A DNA stretch of 64,000 nucleotides, from the NCBI RefSeq assembly GCF_014199415.1, contig NZ_JACIJN010000009.1:62001-126000 (forward strand), given 5' to 3'. The position numbers and the translations under genes were made by a program. Below the pieces are notes generated by a model. The model was not told the origin of the DNA. It searched no databases and worked only from the letters and a program-made list of their open reading frames with translations. This document shows, one piece after another, positions 24,705 to 32,917 of the stretch (positions within the stretch are counted from its first letter, which is position 1; the number at the start of each line of letters is the position of its first letter). This stretch comes from Sphingomonas endophytica (GTDB lineage Bacteria > Pseudomonadota > Alphaproteobacteria > Sphingomonadales > Sphingomonadaceae).

Positions 24705-25220
24705 ATGACCGACGATCCCTGGCGTATCCGACTCGTGCTGGGCGGTGCGCGCTCGGGCAAGAGCCGCCATGCGCAGGCGCTGGCGGAGGCGTGCGCCGCG
24801 CCGTGGCGGTTCGTCGCCACCGCGCAGGCGTTCGATGCCGAGATGGTCGAGCGGATCGCGCACCACCGCGCCGACCGGAGCGCCGCGTGGGCGACGATCG
24901 AGGCCCCGTTCGCGCTGCCCGAGACGATCGCGGCGGTCGACGACGGCGTGCTGCTGGTCGATTGCCTGACGCTCTGGACCTCGAACCTGCTGCTTACCGA
25001 GGTCGATACCGACGTCGCGACCGACGCGCTGCTCGCTGCACTGACGCGATCGTCAGCGCGGATCGTGCTGGTATCCAATGAGGTCGGCTGGGGGATCGTC
25101 CCCGACAATGCGCTCGCGCGGCGCTTTCGCGACGTCGCCGGGCGGGTCAACCAGCGTGTCGCCGCCGCCGCCGATCGCGTCGACCTGCTGGTGGCCGGCT
25201 TACCTATGTCATTGAAATAG
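24705..25220 (+). CDS. cobU: Bifunctional adenosylcobinamide kinase/guanylyltransferase
   Basis: A 171-residue enzyme that phosphorylates adenosylcobinamide and transfers GMP to give adenosylcobinamide-GDP. Walker A is GGARSGKSRHAQALAE (near residues 13-20) and the B-type motif VLLVDCLTLWTSNLL is intact; VSNEVGWGIVPDNALARRFR and LVAGLPMSLK close the protein. The start MTDDPWRIRLVLGG is preferred; the longer frame is antisense to the decarboxylase. It is divergent from the decarboxylase and last of the cobalamin genes. Confidence 0.95.
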   Translation: MTDDPWRIRLVLGGARSGKSRHAQALAEACAAPWRFVATAQAFDAEMVERIAHHRADRSAAWATIEAPFALPETIAAVDDGVLLVDCLTLWTSNLLLTEVDTDVATDALLAALTRSSARIVLVSNEVGWGIVPDNALARRFRDVAGRVNQRVAAAADRVDLLVAGLPMSLK

Positions 25221-25282
25221 ACCGCGTTGACATTGGAGCCCGCGATCCTCAGCCTGCCCGGCGAACAAACAGGGAGGTGAGG

Positions 25283-26374
25283 ATGGAGATCGGACGCCGC
25301 ACGCTGATCGCGGCCGCGCCCATGCTGGTGGCGGGCAGCGCCTGCGCGCAAACGTCGCAGCGCAAGCTCGGCTATGCGATCGTCGGGCTCGGCGGCTATG
25401 GCCTCGGCCGGATCATCCCCGAGTTCAAGAATTGCGCGCACAGCCGGCTGGCGGCGGTGGTCAGCGGTGACCCGGCGAAGGCGAAGAAGGTCGCCGCCGA
25501 ACACGGCCTGTCGGACAAGGCGATCTATTCCTACGCCAATTTCGACAGCATCCGCGACAATCCCGACGTCGACATCGTCTATGTCTGCCTGCCCAATTCG
25601 ATGCACGCCGAATACACGATCCGCGCCGCCAAGGCCGGCAAGCATGTGATGTGCGAAAAGCCGATGGCGATCTCGGTCGCCGAATGCGAGGCGATGATCG
25701 CGGCGTGCAAGGCCGCCAACCGCAAGCTGATGATCGGCTATCGCTGCCATTTCGAGGCGACGAACATCGCCGCGATGCGGCTCGCCAAACAGCCCGACAC
25801 CGGCAAGATCCGCTACGTCCGCTCCGAACACGGTTTCAATGCCGGCGATCCCAAGGCGTGGCGATTGAAAAAGGCGTTGGCGGGCGGCGGGTCGCTGATG
25901 GACATGGGCGTCTACAGCCTGCAGGCGGCGCGCTACATGACCGGCGAGGAGCCGATCGCGGTCACCGCGCGCGAGTCGACCGACCGCACCGATCCGCGCT
26001 TCCACGAGGTCGAGGACATGATCGAGTGGACGCTCGAATTCCCGTCCGGCGCGCTCGCGGGCTGCCAGTCGATGTATTCGGCCAATCAGAACCGCATCCT
26101 GTTGATGGGCAGCAAGGGCCGCGTCGAGCTGGAACCCGCCACCCGCTATGACGGCAACCGGCTGTGGACCGGCCGCGACGGGCGCGAACAGGAAATCTCG
26201 CCCCCGCCCGGCCCCGGCAAGACGCAATTCGCCGGGCAGCTCGACCATCTGTCGCAATGCGTGATCGACGGGCGCGAGCCGATCGTCTCGGGCGAGGAGG
26301 GCCTGCGCGACTTGCGAATCGTCGAGGCGATCTACCGCTCCGCGCGCGAGGGCAAGACGATCCGTTTGACTTAA
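25283..26374 (+). CDS. Gfo/Idh/MocA oxidoreductase with Tat-like signal
   Basis: A 363-residue NAD(P)-dependent oxidoreductase resembling glucose-fructose oxidoreductase. A twin-arginine-like signal (GRRTLIAAAPMLVAGSACAQ) opens it, so it is probably exported folded with its cofactor. The Rossmann motif VGLGGYGLGRI is near residue 34, and MCEKPMAI carries the family's catalytic Lys; GGGSLMDMGVYSLQAARYM is the C-terminal domain hallmark. A GGAGG Shine-Dalgarno stands five bases before the ATG at 25283; a GTG six bases upstream is less likely. The sugar substrate is unknown. Confidence 0.87.
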   Translation: MEIGRRTLIAAAPMLVAGSACAQTSQRKLGYAIVGLGGYGLGRIIPEFKNCAHSRLAAVVSGDPAKAKKVAAEHGLSDKAIYSYANFDSIRDNPDVDIVYVCLPNSMHAEYTIRAAKAGKHVMCEKPMAISVAECEAMIAACKAANRKLMIGYRCHFEATNIAAMRLAKQPDTGKIRYVRSEHGFNAGDPKAWRLKKALAGGGSLMDMGVYSLQAARYMTGEEPIAVTARESTDRTDPRFHEVEDMIEWTLEFPSGALAGCQSMYSANQNRILLMGSKGRVELEPATRYDGNRLWTGRDGREQEISPPPGPGKTQFAGQLDHLSQCVIDGREPIVSGEEGLRDLRIVEAIYRSAREGKTIRLT

Positions 26375-26380
26375 TGCCTT

Positions 26381-26457
26381 CGTCATTGCGAGCGTAGCGA
26401 AGCAATCCAGGGCGTCCTGATCAAACCCTGGATTGCTTCGCTACGCTCGTAATGACG
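26381..26457. repeat. Family A palindromic repeat, copy 2 (77 bp)
   Basis: CGTCATTGCGAGCGTAGCGA at the left, TCGCTACGCTCGTAATGACG at the right, AAGCAATCCAG / CTGGATTGCTT inner stem. It starts seven bases after the stop of the oxidoreductase gene and fills most of the gap to purB. Confidence 0.85.
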
Positions 26458-26534
26458 GCGGAAGCCCATTTGCCCGCCCGCCGCCACGCTGCTAACCGCG
26501 CGCCAACTCCCTTATTCCTTGAAGGACCGCGCGC

Positions 26535-27848
26535 ATGATCCCCCGCTACTCCCGCCCCGACATGGCCGCGATCTGGGAGCCGGAGGCGCGCTATCGCATC
26601 TGGTTCGAGATCGAGGCGCACGCCACCGACGCGCTGGCCGAGCTGGGCGTGGTCCCGAAGAGCGCCGCCGAGGCGCTGTGGAAATGGTGGGCGACCAACC
26701 CGCGGATCGACGTCGCCGCGATCGACGCGATCGAGGCGGTCACCAAGCATGACGTCATCGCCTTCCTGACGTGGGTCGCGGAGCAGGTCGGCGACGAAGC
26801 GCGCTTCATGCACCAGGGGATGACCTCGTCCGACGTGCTCGACACGACCCTGTCGGTGCAACTCGCGCGCGCCTCGGACATCCTGCTCGCCGACCTCGAC
26901 CGTTTGCTCGAGGTGCTGGAGCGCCGCGCGAAGGAGCACAAGCTGACCCCGACGATCGGGCGCAGCCACGGCATCCATGCCGAGCCGGTCACCTTCGGGC
27001 TCAAGCTGGCGCAGGCGCATGCCGAATTCCGCCGCAATCGCGCGCGGCTGGCGATGGCGCGCGAGGACATCGCCACCGCCGCGATCTCGGGCGCGGTCGG
27101 CACCTTCGCCAACGTCGATCCGCGCGTCGAGGCGCATGTCGCCGCCAAGCTCGGGCTCGCGATCGAGCCCGTCTCGACGCAGGTCATTCCGCGCGACCGC
27201 CACGCGATGTATTTCGCCACGCTCGGCGTGATCGCCAGCTCGGTCGAGCGGCTCGCGACCGAGGTCCGCCATCTGCAGCGCACCGAGGTGCTGGAGGCGG
27301 AGGAATATTTCTCCCCGGGCCAGAAGGGTTCGTCGGCGATGCCGCACAAGCGCAACCCGGTGCTGACCGAAAACCTGACCGGGCTGGCCCGGATGGTGCG
27401 CGGGTACGTCACGCCGGCGCTCGAGAACGTCGCCTTGTGGCACGAACGTGACATTTCGCACTCCTCGGTCGAGCGCTACATCGGCCCCGACGCGACGATC
27501 ACGCTCGATTTCGCGCTCGTGCGGCTCACCGGGGTGGTCGACAAATTGCTCGTCTATCCCGAGCGGATGCAGAAGAACCTCGACCGGATGGGCGGGCTGG
27601 TCCATTCGCAGCGCGTGCTGCTCGCGCTGACGCAGGCCGGGGTGAGCCGCGAGGACGCCTATCGCCTCGTTCAGCGTAACGCGATGAAAGTGTGGGAATC
27701 GGACGGCGCGCTGTCGTTGCAGGAGCTGCTCAAGGCCGACCCCGAAGTCACCGCCGCGCTGTCGACCGCCGAGATCGACGAGAAGTTCGACCTCGGCTAC
27801 CATTACCGCCATGTCGACACGATCTTCGACCGCGTGTTCGGCGGCTGA
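26535..27848 (+). CDS. purB: Adenylosuccinate lyase
   Basis: A 437-residue enzyme of the fumarase/aspartase superfamily with two steps in purine synthesis (SAICAR to AICAR, adenylosuccinate to AMP). The N-terminus [20 protein letters not shown] is diagnostic. The signature loop [17 protein letters not shown] holds the catalytic Ser, and [14 protein letters not shown] the catalytic His. Length is normal. It stands apart from purC-purS-purQ. Confidence 0.97.
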   Translation: MIPRYSRPDMAAIWEPEARYRIWFEIEAHATDALAELGVVPKSAAEALWKWWATNPRIDVAAIDAIEAVTKHDVIAFLTWVAEQVGDEARFMHQGMTSSDVLDTTLSVQLARASDILLADLDRLLEVLERRAKEHKLTPTIGRSHGIHAEPVTFGLKLAQAHAEFRRNRARLAMAREDIATAAISGAVGTFANVDPRVEAHVAAKLGLAIEPVSTQVIPRDRHAMYFATLGVIASSVERLATEVRHLQRTEVLEAEEYFSPGQKGSSAMPHKRNPVLTENLTGLARMVRGYVTPALENVALWHERDISHSSVERYIGPDATITLDFALVRLTGVVDKLLVYPERMQKNLDRMGGLVHSQRVLLALTQAGVSREDAYRLVQRNAMKVWESDGALSLQELLKADPEVTAALSTAEIDEKFDLGYHYRHVDTIFDRVFGG

Positions 27849-27863
27849 CACCCTCCCCGTTTC

Positions 27864-27893
27864 CGTCATCCCGGATCATGTTCGGGGTGACGC
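27864..27893. repeat. Short hairpin related to family B, after purB
   Basis: CGTCATCCCG...CGGGGTGACG folds as a 30-base hairpin 16 bases after the purB stop. Its end matches the family B left arm but the rest of the repeat is missing. It may end the purB message, though no T-tract follows. Confidence 0.45.
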
Positions 27894-27961
27894 AGGAAGG
27901 TTGAGGTCGAGACGGCCGATGAAGACGATCGTTAAATTCCAGTCACTTCGGCCGATGCAAT

Positions 27962-28002
27962 TTGTGCAAGTGCGAATGCGTTGTTCGATTATTGCGCAAG
28001 TG
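27962..28002. promoter_or_regulatory. Paired direct repeats upstream of a tiny ORF
   Basis: TTGTGCAAGTG (27962-27972) and TTGCGCAAGTG (27992-28002) are the same 11-mer with one mismatch, 30 bases apart, about three helical turns. The second is embedded in ATTGC...GCAAT. The stretch is AT-rich compared with its surroundings and lies 60-100 bases before the 28-residue ORF. An operator or promoter is a reasonable guess. Confidence 0.35.
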
Positions 28003-28060
28003 AGCAATAAACTCCATTTGCCCGTTCGCCGGTATGACCCGGCAAACGGAGACCAACCCC

Positions 28061-28147
28061 ATGCGTATGTTCGAAACCGCGGCCAGCACCGTGCTGGTTC
28101 TGGCGGCTCAGGCGCTGGTGGTCGGCGTCGTGTTCACCACGCTCTGA
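28061..28147 (+). CDS. Tiny membrane peptide (28 residues)
   Basis: MRMFETAASTVLVLAAQALV and VGVVFTTL follow one another: a short N-terminus and one hydrophobic helix of about 20 residues. GGAG at 28048-28051 is nine bases before the ATG, and an AT-rich repeated region lies upstream. The 354-base gap between purB and mobA holds no other plausible gene. Peptides of this kind are often missed in annotation. The family is not recognised; coding is supported only by the ribosome site and the clean hydrophobic helix. Confidence 0.45.
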   Translation: MRMFETAASTVLVLAAQALVVGVVFTTL

Positions 28148-28202
28148 CCCATCGGCATACCGCCCCTCTGACGGGGGGCGGATCGCCGCTCGTCTCCACC
28201 TC

Positions 28203-28736
28203 ATGAAAGTGCTCGGCGCCGTGCTCGCCGGGGGCCGCGCCAGCCGCTTCGGCAGCGACAAGGCGCTGGCCGCGCTCGATGGTCGAGCGCTGCTCGATCA
28301 CGCGATCGCCAGCCTCGCCGCACATTGCGACACGATCGTCGTCGTCGGTCGGCCCGAGGCGCCGGTTACCTGCATCCCCGATCTGCCGCGCTCCGACCTT
28401 GGCCCGCTCGGCGGGATTGCGGGTGCGCTTGCCTATGCGACCGATCACGGCTTCGATGCGGTGCTCACCACCGCTTGCGACACGCCCTTCCTGCCTGATG
28501 CGGTCGTTGCCGCGCTACGGGCCGCGGCACCGGCCTATGCGGCAGAGGCGCCGACCGTCGGCCTGTGGCCCGCGCACCTTGCAGGAGCGCTGCTCGCGCA
28601 CCTGATCGCCGACCAACCCCGCGCGGTCCGCCGCTGGGCGGCGACAATCGGGGCAGCGGCGATTTTACCGGGCATGGTGCTGGCCAACATCAACACGCCG
28701 GACGATCTTACCAACCTATCGTCATCCCGGACTTGA
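28203..28736 (+). CDS. mobA: Molybdenum cofactor guanylyltransferase-like protein
   Basis: A 177-residue nucleotidyltransferase that would convert Mo-molybdopterin to the guanine dinucleotide form. LAGGRASRFGSDKALAALDG is the N-terminal GTP-binding loop, DLGPLGGIAGALAYA and TTACDTPFLP carry the metal-binding aspartates, and ANINTPDDL is the usual end. The last five residues (SSSRT) and the stop come from a family B repeat that starts at 28720. At 177 residues it is slightly short. No other molybdenum genes are near. Confidence 0.85.
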   Translation: MKVLGAVLAGGRASRFGSDKALAALDGRALLDHAIASLAAHCDTIVVVGRPEAPVTCIPDLPRSDLGPLGGIAGALAYATDHGFDAVLTTACDTPFLPDAVVAALRAAAPAYAAEAPTVGLWPAHLAGALLAHLIADQPRAVRRWAATIGAAAILPGMVLANINTPDDLTNLSSSRT

Positions 28737-28802
28737 TCCGGAATCCCGCTTTTTCTTCGACGTGACGGAAGAAGCGGGGTCCCGGATCAAGTCCGGAACG
28801 AC
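28720..28802. repeat. Family B palindromic repeat overlapping the mobA 3' end
   Basis: CGTCATCCCGGACTTGATCC at the left is complementary to GGATCAAGTCCGGAACGAC at the right, with CCCGCTTTTTCTTC / GAAGAAGCGGG inside. It is the most complete copy. It provides the final codons and TGA of mobA. Confidence 0.8.
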
Positions 28803-28812
28803 AAACATACTC

Positions 28813-28920
28813 CTACTGATAGCCGCCCTCTTCCTCGCGCTCCTCGGCGGCCTCCTCCTGCGCCTCTTCCATCGCCTGCGCCTGATCGTCGTCGTCGCGC
28901 TTTTCGGGATCGGTCATCAT
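28813..28920 (-). CDS. Tiny acidic protein (35 residues)
   Basis: MMTDPEKRDDDQAQAMEEAQ followed by EEAAEEREEEGGYQ. It is almost entirely Glu, Asp, Gln and Ala, a single charged helix. An AAGGAG Shine-Dalgarno stands eight bases before the first ATG, unusually strong for this window. It lies downstream of the tesA gene on the same strand and may be co-transcribed with it. Family not recognised; short acidic proteins of this style are easily overlooked. Confidence 0.55.
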   Translation of the reverse strand: MMTDPEKRDDDDQAQAMEEAQEEAAEEREEEGGYQ

Positions 28921-28972
28921 GGTCGCATCTCCTTGTCCGCCACCAACCGACCGACCGCCCAAGCGATCCCCG

Positions 28973-29629
28973 CTATTTCAACGCGCGGCGCACCGCCGAC
29001 ACTATCCGCCGGACGATGATCGCCACCCCGCGCGGATCGGGGTGCAGCCCGTCCGCCTGGAACAGCGCGCGCCGCCCTGCCACGCCATCGAGGAAGAACG
29101 GATACAGCGCCACGCGATGCTTCTTCGCCAGCGCCGGATACATGCCCTCGAACGCGCGCGCATAATCGCCGCCCATGTTCGGCGCGGCGCGCATTCCGGC
29201 GAGCAGCACCGGGATGTTCCGCGCGCGCAATTCGGTCAGGATCCGGTCGAGGTTCGCCTCTGCCTGCGCGACCGGCAGCCCGCGCAGCATGTCGTTCGCA
29301 CCCAGTTCGACGATCACCAGATCGGGCCGCGCCTTCAACCCGCGCAGCCCCCAGCGCAGCCGCGCGCGCCCCTGCGCCGCCGTGTCGCCCGCCACCCCGC
29401 CGTTGCGCACCGTCGCCGGTACCCCCTGCCGCCGCAGTTCGGCCTGCAATTGCGCGGGAAACCCCTGCGCGGGCGGCAGGCCATAGCCCGCCGTCAAACT
29501 GTCGCCGAACGCCCATATCAGCGGCGCGCGCGGGTCGGCGGAGGCCGGCGCGGCGAGCAACAGCAGCAGGACCGGATGGACAAGCCACCACCACCCTCCG
29601 TATCGACGTGTTCGTGACCGGCTTTCCAT
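28973..29629 (-). CDS. tesA: GDSL-type arylesterase/lysophospholipase, TesA-like
   Basis: A 218-residue SGNH hydrolase with a signal peptide (Arg-rich start, hydrophobic VLLLLLAAPASA). Block I FGDSLTAGYGLPPAQGFP has the catalytic Ser; VELGANDMLRGLP (block III, Asn) and DGLHPDPRGV (block V, Asp and His) complete it. Periplasmic thioesterase/arylesterase activity is typical. The divergent ABC-transporter genes next door are the same neighbours as in E. coli (tesA-ybbA-ybbP). Its start overlaps the ybbA start by about 20 bases. Confidence 0.93.
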   Translation of the reverse strand: MESRSRTRRYGGWWWLVHPVLLLLLAAPASADPRAPLIWAFGDSLTAGYGLPPAQGFPAQLQAELRRQGVPATVRNGGVAGDTAAQGRARLRWGLRGLKARPDLVIVELGANDMLRGLPVAQAEANLDRILTELRARNIPVLLAGMRAAPNMGGDYARAFEGMYPALAKKHRVALYPFFLDGVAGRRALFQADGLHPDPRGVAIIVRRIVSAVRRALK

Positions 29630-30321
29630 CCGCTTCAGATAGCGTTCCGATCCGGGCGCGCAACGTGCGCCTCGCGCTCGGCAAGCCGCCCGCGCGCGTC
29701 GACATCCTCCACGGCATCGACCTGACGGTGGAAACCGGCGAGACCGTCGCGCTGCTCGGCGCGTCGGGGTCGGGCAAGTCGTCGCTGATGGCGGTGCTCG
29801 CCGGATTGGAGCGGCCCAGCGCGGGCGAGGTTCAGGTCGTCGGGCTCGACTTCACCAAACTCGACGAGGATGCGCTGGCGGTCGCGCGACGCGGGCGGAT
29901 CGGAATCGTCCTGCAGGCCTTCCACCTGCTCCCGACGATGACCGCGCTCGAAAATGTCGCGGTGCCGCTGGAGCTTGCCGGCGAACCCGACGCCTTCGGC
30001 CGTGCGCAGGCCGAACTGGCGGCGGTCGGACTGGCGGCACGCACCGGCCATTATCCCGCGCAACTCTCCGGCGGCGAGCAACAGCGCGTCGCGATCGCGC
30101 GCGCGCTGGTCGGACGCCCCGCGCTGCTGTTCGCCGACGAGCCGACCGGCAATCTCGACACGACCACCGGCGCGGCGATCATGGACCTGCTGTTCGCACG
30201 CGCCGCCGAGGCCGGCACGACGATGCTGGTCATCACCCACGATCCCGCGCTCGCCGCCCGCTGCGCGCGCGTCGTCGAGCTGGCCGACGGCCGCATCGTC
30301 GCCGATACACCGCGCGCGTGA
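29608..30321 (+). CDS. ybbA: ABC transporter ATP-binding protein, YbbA/LolD family
   Basis: A 237-residue ATPase: Walker A GASGSGKSS, Q-loop VLQAFHLLPTMTALENV, signature LSGGEQQRVAIARAL, Walker B LLFADEPTGNLD and H-loop VITHD. It pairs with the large FtsX-type permease downstream, a transporter type that moves hydrophobic substrates or extracts lipids. The start may be GTG at 29608 or 29614; both overlap the divergent tesA start. No ATG is available before the Walker A region. Confidence 0.9.
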   Translation: MFVTGFPSASDSVPIRARNVRLALGKPPARVDILHGIDLTVETGETVALLGASGSGKSSLMAVLAGLERPSAGEVQVVGLDFTKLDEDALAVARRGRIGIVLQAFHLLPTMTALENVAVPLELAGEPDAFGRAQAELAAVGLAARTGHYPAQLSGGEQQRVAIARALVGRPALLFADEPTGNLDTTTGAAIMDLLFARAAEAGTTMLVITHDPALAARCARVVELADGRIVADTPRA

Positions 30322-30331
30322 GCCCCCGCAC

Positions 30332-32821
30332 ATGAGCATCGCCGCCACCCTCGCCTTCCGCGACCTGCGCCGCGGCGGGCGCGGGTTGCTGTTGCTCGCG
30401 ATGTGCCTGTTCCTCGGCACCGCCGCGCTCGCCGGGATCGGCAGCCTGTCCGCCGCGATGCTCGCCGCGCTCGATGCGCAGGGCCGCGCGATGCTGGGCG
30501 GCGATGTCGAGCTGGTCGTCTCGCAACGCCGCGCCACGCCCGCGGAACTGGCCGCGTTCACCGCCGCCGGCCCGGTCGCGGAGGTCGTGTCGCTGCGCGC
30601 GATGGCGCACAAGGGCGATCAGGATACGTTGGTCGAGCTGCGCGGGGTCGACGATCGCTGGCCGCTGGTCGGGCGCTTCCGGCTCGCGCCCGGCGCGCTG
30701 GCGGCGCGCCCGCACGGCGCACAGGTCGCGATCGCCCCGGCGCTCGCCGACCGGCTTGGCGCGCGCGTCGGCGACACGATCCGGCTCGGCACGCAGCCGT
30801 TCCGCGTCATCGGGCTGATCGCGGAAGAACCCGACAAGCTGGGCGCCGGCTTCGCGCTCGGCAGCCCGGCGCTGGTCGACATGGCCGGGCTCGACGCCAG
30901 CGCCTTGCTCCAGCCCGGCAGCCTGTATCGCAGCGGCTATCGCATCGCGCTCGCCGATCCGACGCGCGCCGAGGCGACCGGCAAGCGCCTCGCCGCGCGC
31001 TTTCCCGACGCCGGCTGGACCCCGCGCACCACCGAGAATGCCGGGCGCGGGCTGCGCGGCGGGATCGCGACGCTCGGGCAATTCCTGCTGCTCGTCGGGC
31101 TCGCCGCGCTGGCGATCGCCGGCGTCGGGGTCGGCAGCGGCGTCACCGCCTATCTCGCCGCGCGCACGAAGATGGTCGCGACGCTCAAGGTGCTCGGCGC
31201 ACGCTCGACGCTGATCGCACGGCTGTTCCTGATCGAGCTGGCGCTGGTGGGGGCGGCAGGGATGCTGCCGGGGCTGGCGCTCGGCGCGGCGGTGCCGTGG
31301 ATCGTCGCGCGGGTCGCGGGTGACGCGCTGCCGATCACGCCACGGCTCGCGTTCTACCCGCTCCCGCTCGTCACCGCCGCCGTGCTCGGCACGTTGGTGG
31401 CACTGCTGTTCGCACTCCCCGCGCTGGCGCAGGCGCGCCGCGTCCCCGCCGCGACATTACTACGCGACGCGCTCGCCGACACCGGTCGCCCGTCGTGGCG
31501 GGTGCTCGCGGCGATGGCGGCGCTGCTCGGGGCGTTGGTCGGGCTGGCGGTCTGGTCGGCCGCGGATCATCTGCTCGCCGCCGGGTTCGTCGCCGCGATC
31601 GCCGGGCTGGTGCTGCTGCTCTGGCTGGTCGGCATCGCGCTGCGCCGCCTGCTGGCGCGGTTGCCGCGGCCGCGCGCGCCGCTGCCGCGGCTGGCGCTCG
31701 CCAACCTTCACCGACCCGGTGCGGCTACCGACCGGCTGGTCGTCGCGCTCGGGCTGGGCTTCTCGCTGTTCGTCGCGCTGACGGCGATCGACGCCAGCCT
31801 GTCCGCCGAACTCGCCGGCAGCGCGCCGGCCCGGGCGCCGCGCTTCTTCGCCGCCGATGTGCCGGCGGAGGAAGCCGCCACCTTCCGCCGCGCGGTCCTG
31901 ACCGCCGCCCCCAACGCGCGGATCGAGGCGGTGCCGTCGCTGCGCGGCGCGATCGTCGCGATCAAGGGCGTGCCGACCACGCGGCTCAAGACGCTCCCCG
32001 CCGACGCCTGGGTGCTGCGCGGCGACCGCACGCTGACCTGGTCGGCGACCGTCCCGCCGCGCAACGAGGTCGTTGCGGGACGCTGGTGGCCCAACGACTA
32101 TCGTGGGCCGCCGCTCGTCTCGATCGAGGATCGCGCCGCGCAGGCGCTCGGCCTTCGTATCGGAGACACGATCACCGTCTCGGTGCTCGGCGTCGACGTG
32201 CCGGCGCGGATCGCGGCGCTGCGCAAGATCGACTGGCGCGGGCTGGGGCTCAACTTCGCGATCGTCTTCTCGCCCGGCTATATCGAGGAAGCGCCGCACA
32301 GCCTGCTCGCTAGCGTCTACGCGCCGCCCGCGTGCGACGGCGCGATCGCGCGCAGCGTCGCACGCGCGATGCCCGCGGTGACGCTGATCCGCACCGGCGA
32401 CGTGATCGGGCAGGTGTCCGCCCTGCTGGGTCAGATTGCGACCGCGGTGCGCGTCGCCGCCGCGGCGACGGTGCTCGCCGGGCTGGCGGTGCTGGTCGGT
32501 GCGGTCGCCGCGTCCGGGCGCGCGCGCCGCTATGATGCAGTGGTGCTCAAGCTGCTCGGCGGCAGCACGCGGCAGGTACTCGCGGCGCAGGCGATCGAAT
32601 ATGCCTTGCTCGCCGTGCTGTTGTCGGCAGTGGCGCTTGCCGCGGGCGGCGCCGCGGGCTGGTATGTCGTGACGCACGTTTTCGACATGGGGTTCGCGCC
32701 CGACGCGCTACGCGTCGCGGCGACGCTGGGGCTGGCGAGCGCGGTGACGGTCGGGATCGGTGTCGCCGGCAGCATTCCGGCGCTGCGGGCGCGTCCGGCG
32801 CAGATGCTGCGGACGCTGTGA
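30332..32821 (+). CDS. ybbP: ABC transporter permease, YbbP/FtsX family
   Basis: An 829-residue membrane protein. MSIAATLAFRDLRRGGRGLL opens a first helix; a periplasmic MacB-like domain follows, then helix groups near 250-400, 400-480 and 690-820 that carry the two FtsX domains (GVGVGSGVTAYLAARTKMVA and RARRYDAVVLKLLGGSTRQV are the coupling regions). It starts 10 bases after the ybbA stop, giving an ybbA-ybbP pair. The substrate is unknown; the tesA link suggests lipid or acyl substrates. Confidence 0.9.
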   Translation: MSIAATLAFRDLRRGGRGLLLLAMCLFLGTAALAGIGSLSAAMLAALDAQGRAMLGGDVELVVSQRRATPAELAAFTAAGPVAEVVSLRAMAHKGDQDTLVELRGVDDRWPLVGRFRLAPGALAARPHGAQVAIAPALADRLGARVGDTIRLGTQPFRVIGLIAEEPDKLGAGFALGSPALVDMAGLDASALLQPGSLYRSGYRIALADPTRAEATGKRLAARFPDAGWTPRTTENAGRGLRGGIATLGQFLLLVGLAALAIAGVGVGSGVTAYLAARTKMVATLKVLGARSTLIARLFLIELALVGAAGMLPGLALGAAVPWIVARVAGDALPITPRLAFYPLPLVTAAVLGTLVALLFALPALAQARRVPAATLLRDALADTGRPSWRVLAAMAALLGALVGLAVWSAADHLLAAGFVAAIAGLVLLLWLVGIALRRLLARLPRPRAPLPRLALANLHRPGAATDRLVVALGLGFSLFVALTAIDASLSAELAGSAPARAPRFFAADVPAEEAATFRRAVLTAAPNARIEAVPSLRGAIVAIKGVPTTRLKTLPADAWVLRGDRTLTWSATVPPRNEVVAGRWWPNDYRGPPLVSIEDRAAQALGLRIGDTITVSVLGVDVPARIAALRKIDWRGLGLNFAIVFSPGYIEEAPHSLLASVYAPPACDGAIARSVARAMPAVTLIRTGDVIGQVSALLGQIATAVRVAAAATVLAGLAVLVGAVAASGRARRYDAVVLKLLGGSTRQVLAAQAIEYALLAVLLSAVALAAGGAAGWYVVTHVFDMGFAPDALRVAATLGLASAVTVGIGVAGSIPALRARPAQMLRTL

Positions 32822-32830
32822 CTCGCCCGC

Positions 32831-32907
32831 CGTCATTGCGAGCGTAGCGAAGCAATCCAGGGCGTCGTGATCCGGCACTGGCTTGCTTCGCTACGCTCGC
32901 AATGACG
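32831..32907. repeat. Family A palindromic repeat, copy 3 (77 bp)
   Basis: CGTCATTGCGAGCGTAGCGA at the left and TCGCTACGCTCGCAATGACG at the right. The inner stem has one change (CTGGCTTGCTT). It starts nine bases after the ybbP stop and ends ten bases before the stop of the convergent GntR gene. Confidence 0.85.
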
Positions 32908-32917
32908 GATGAAGGTT

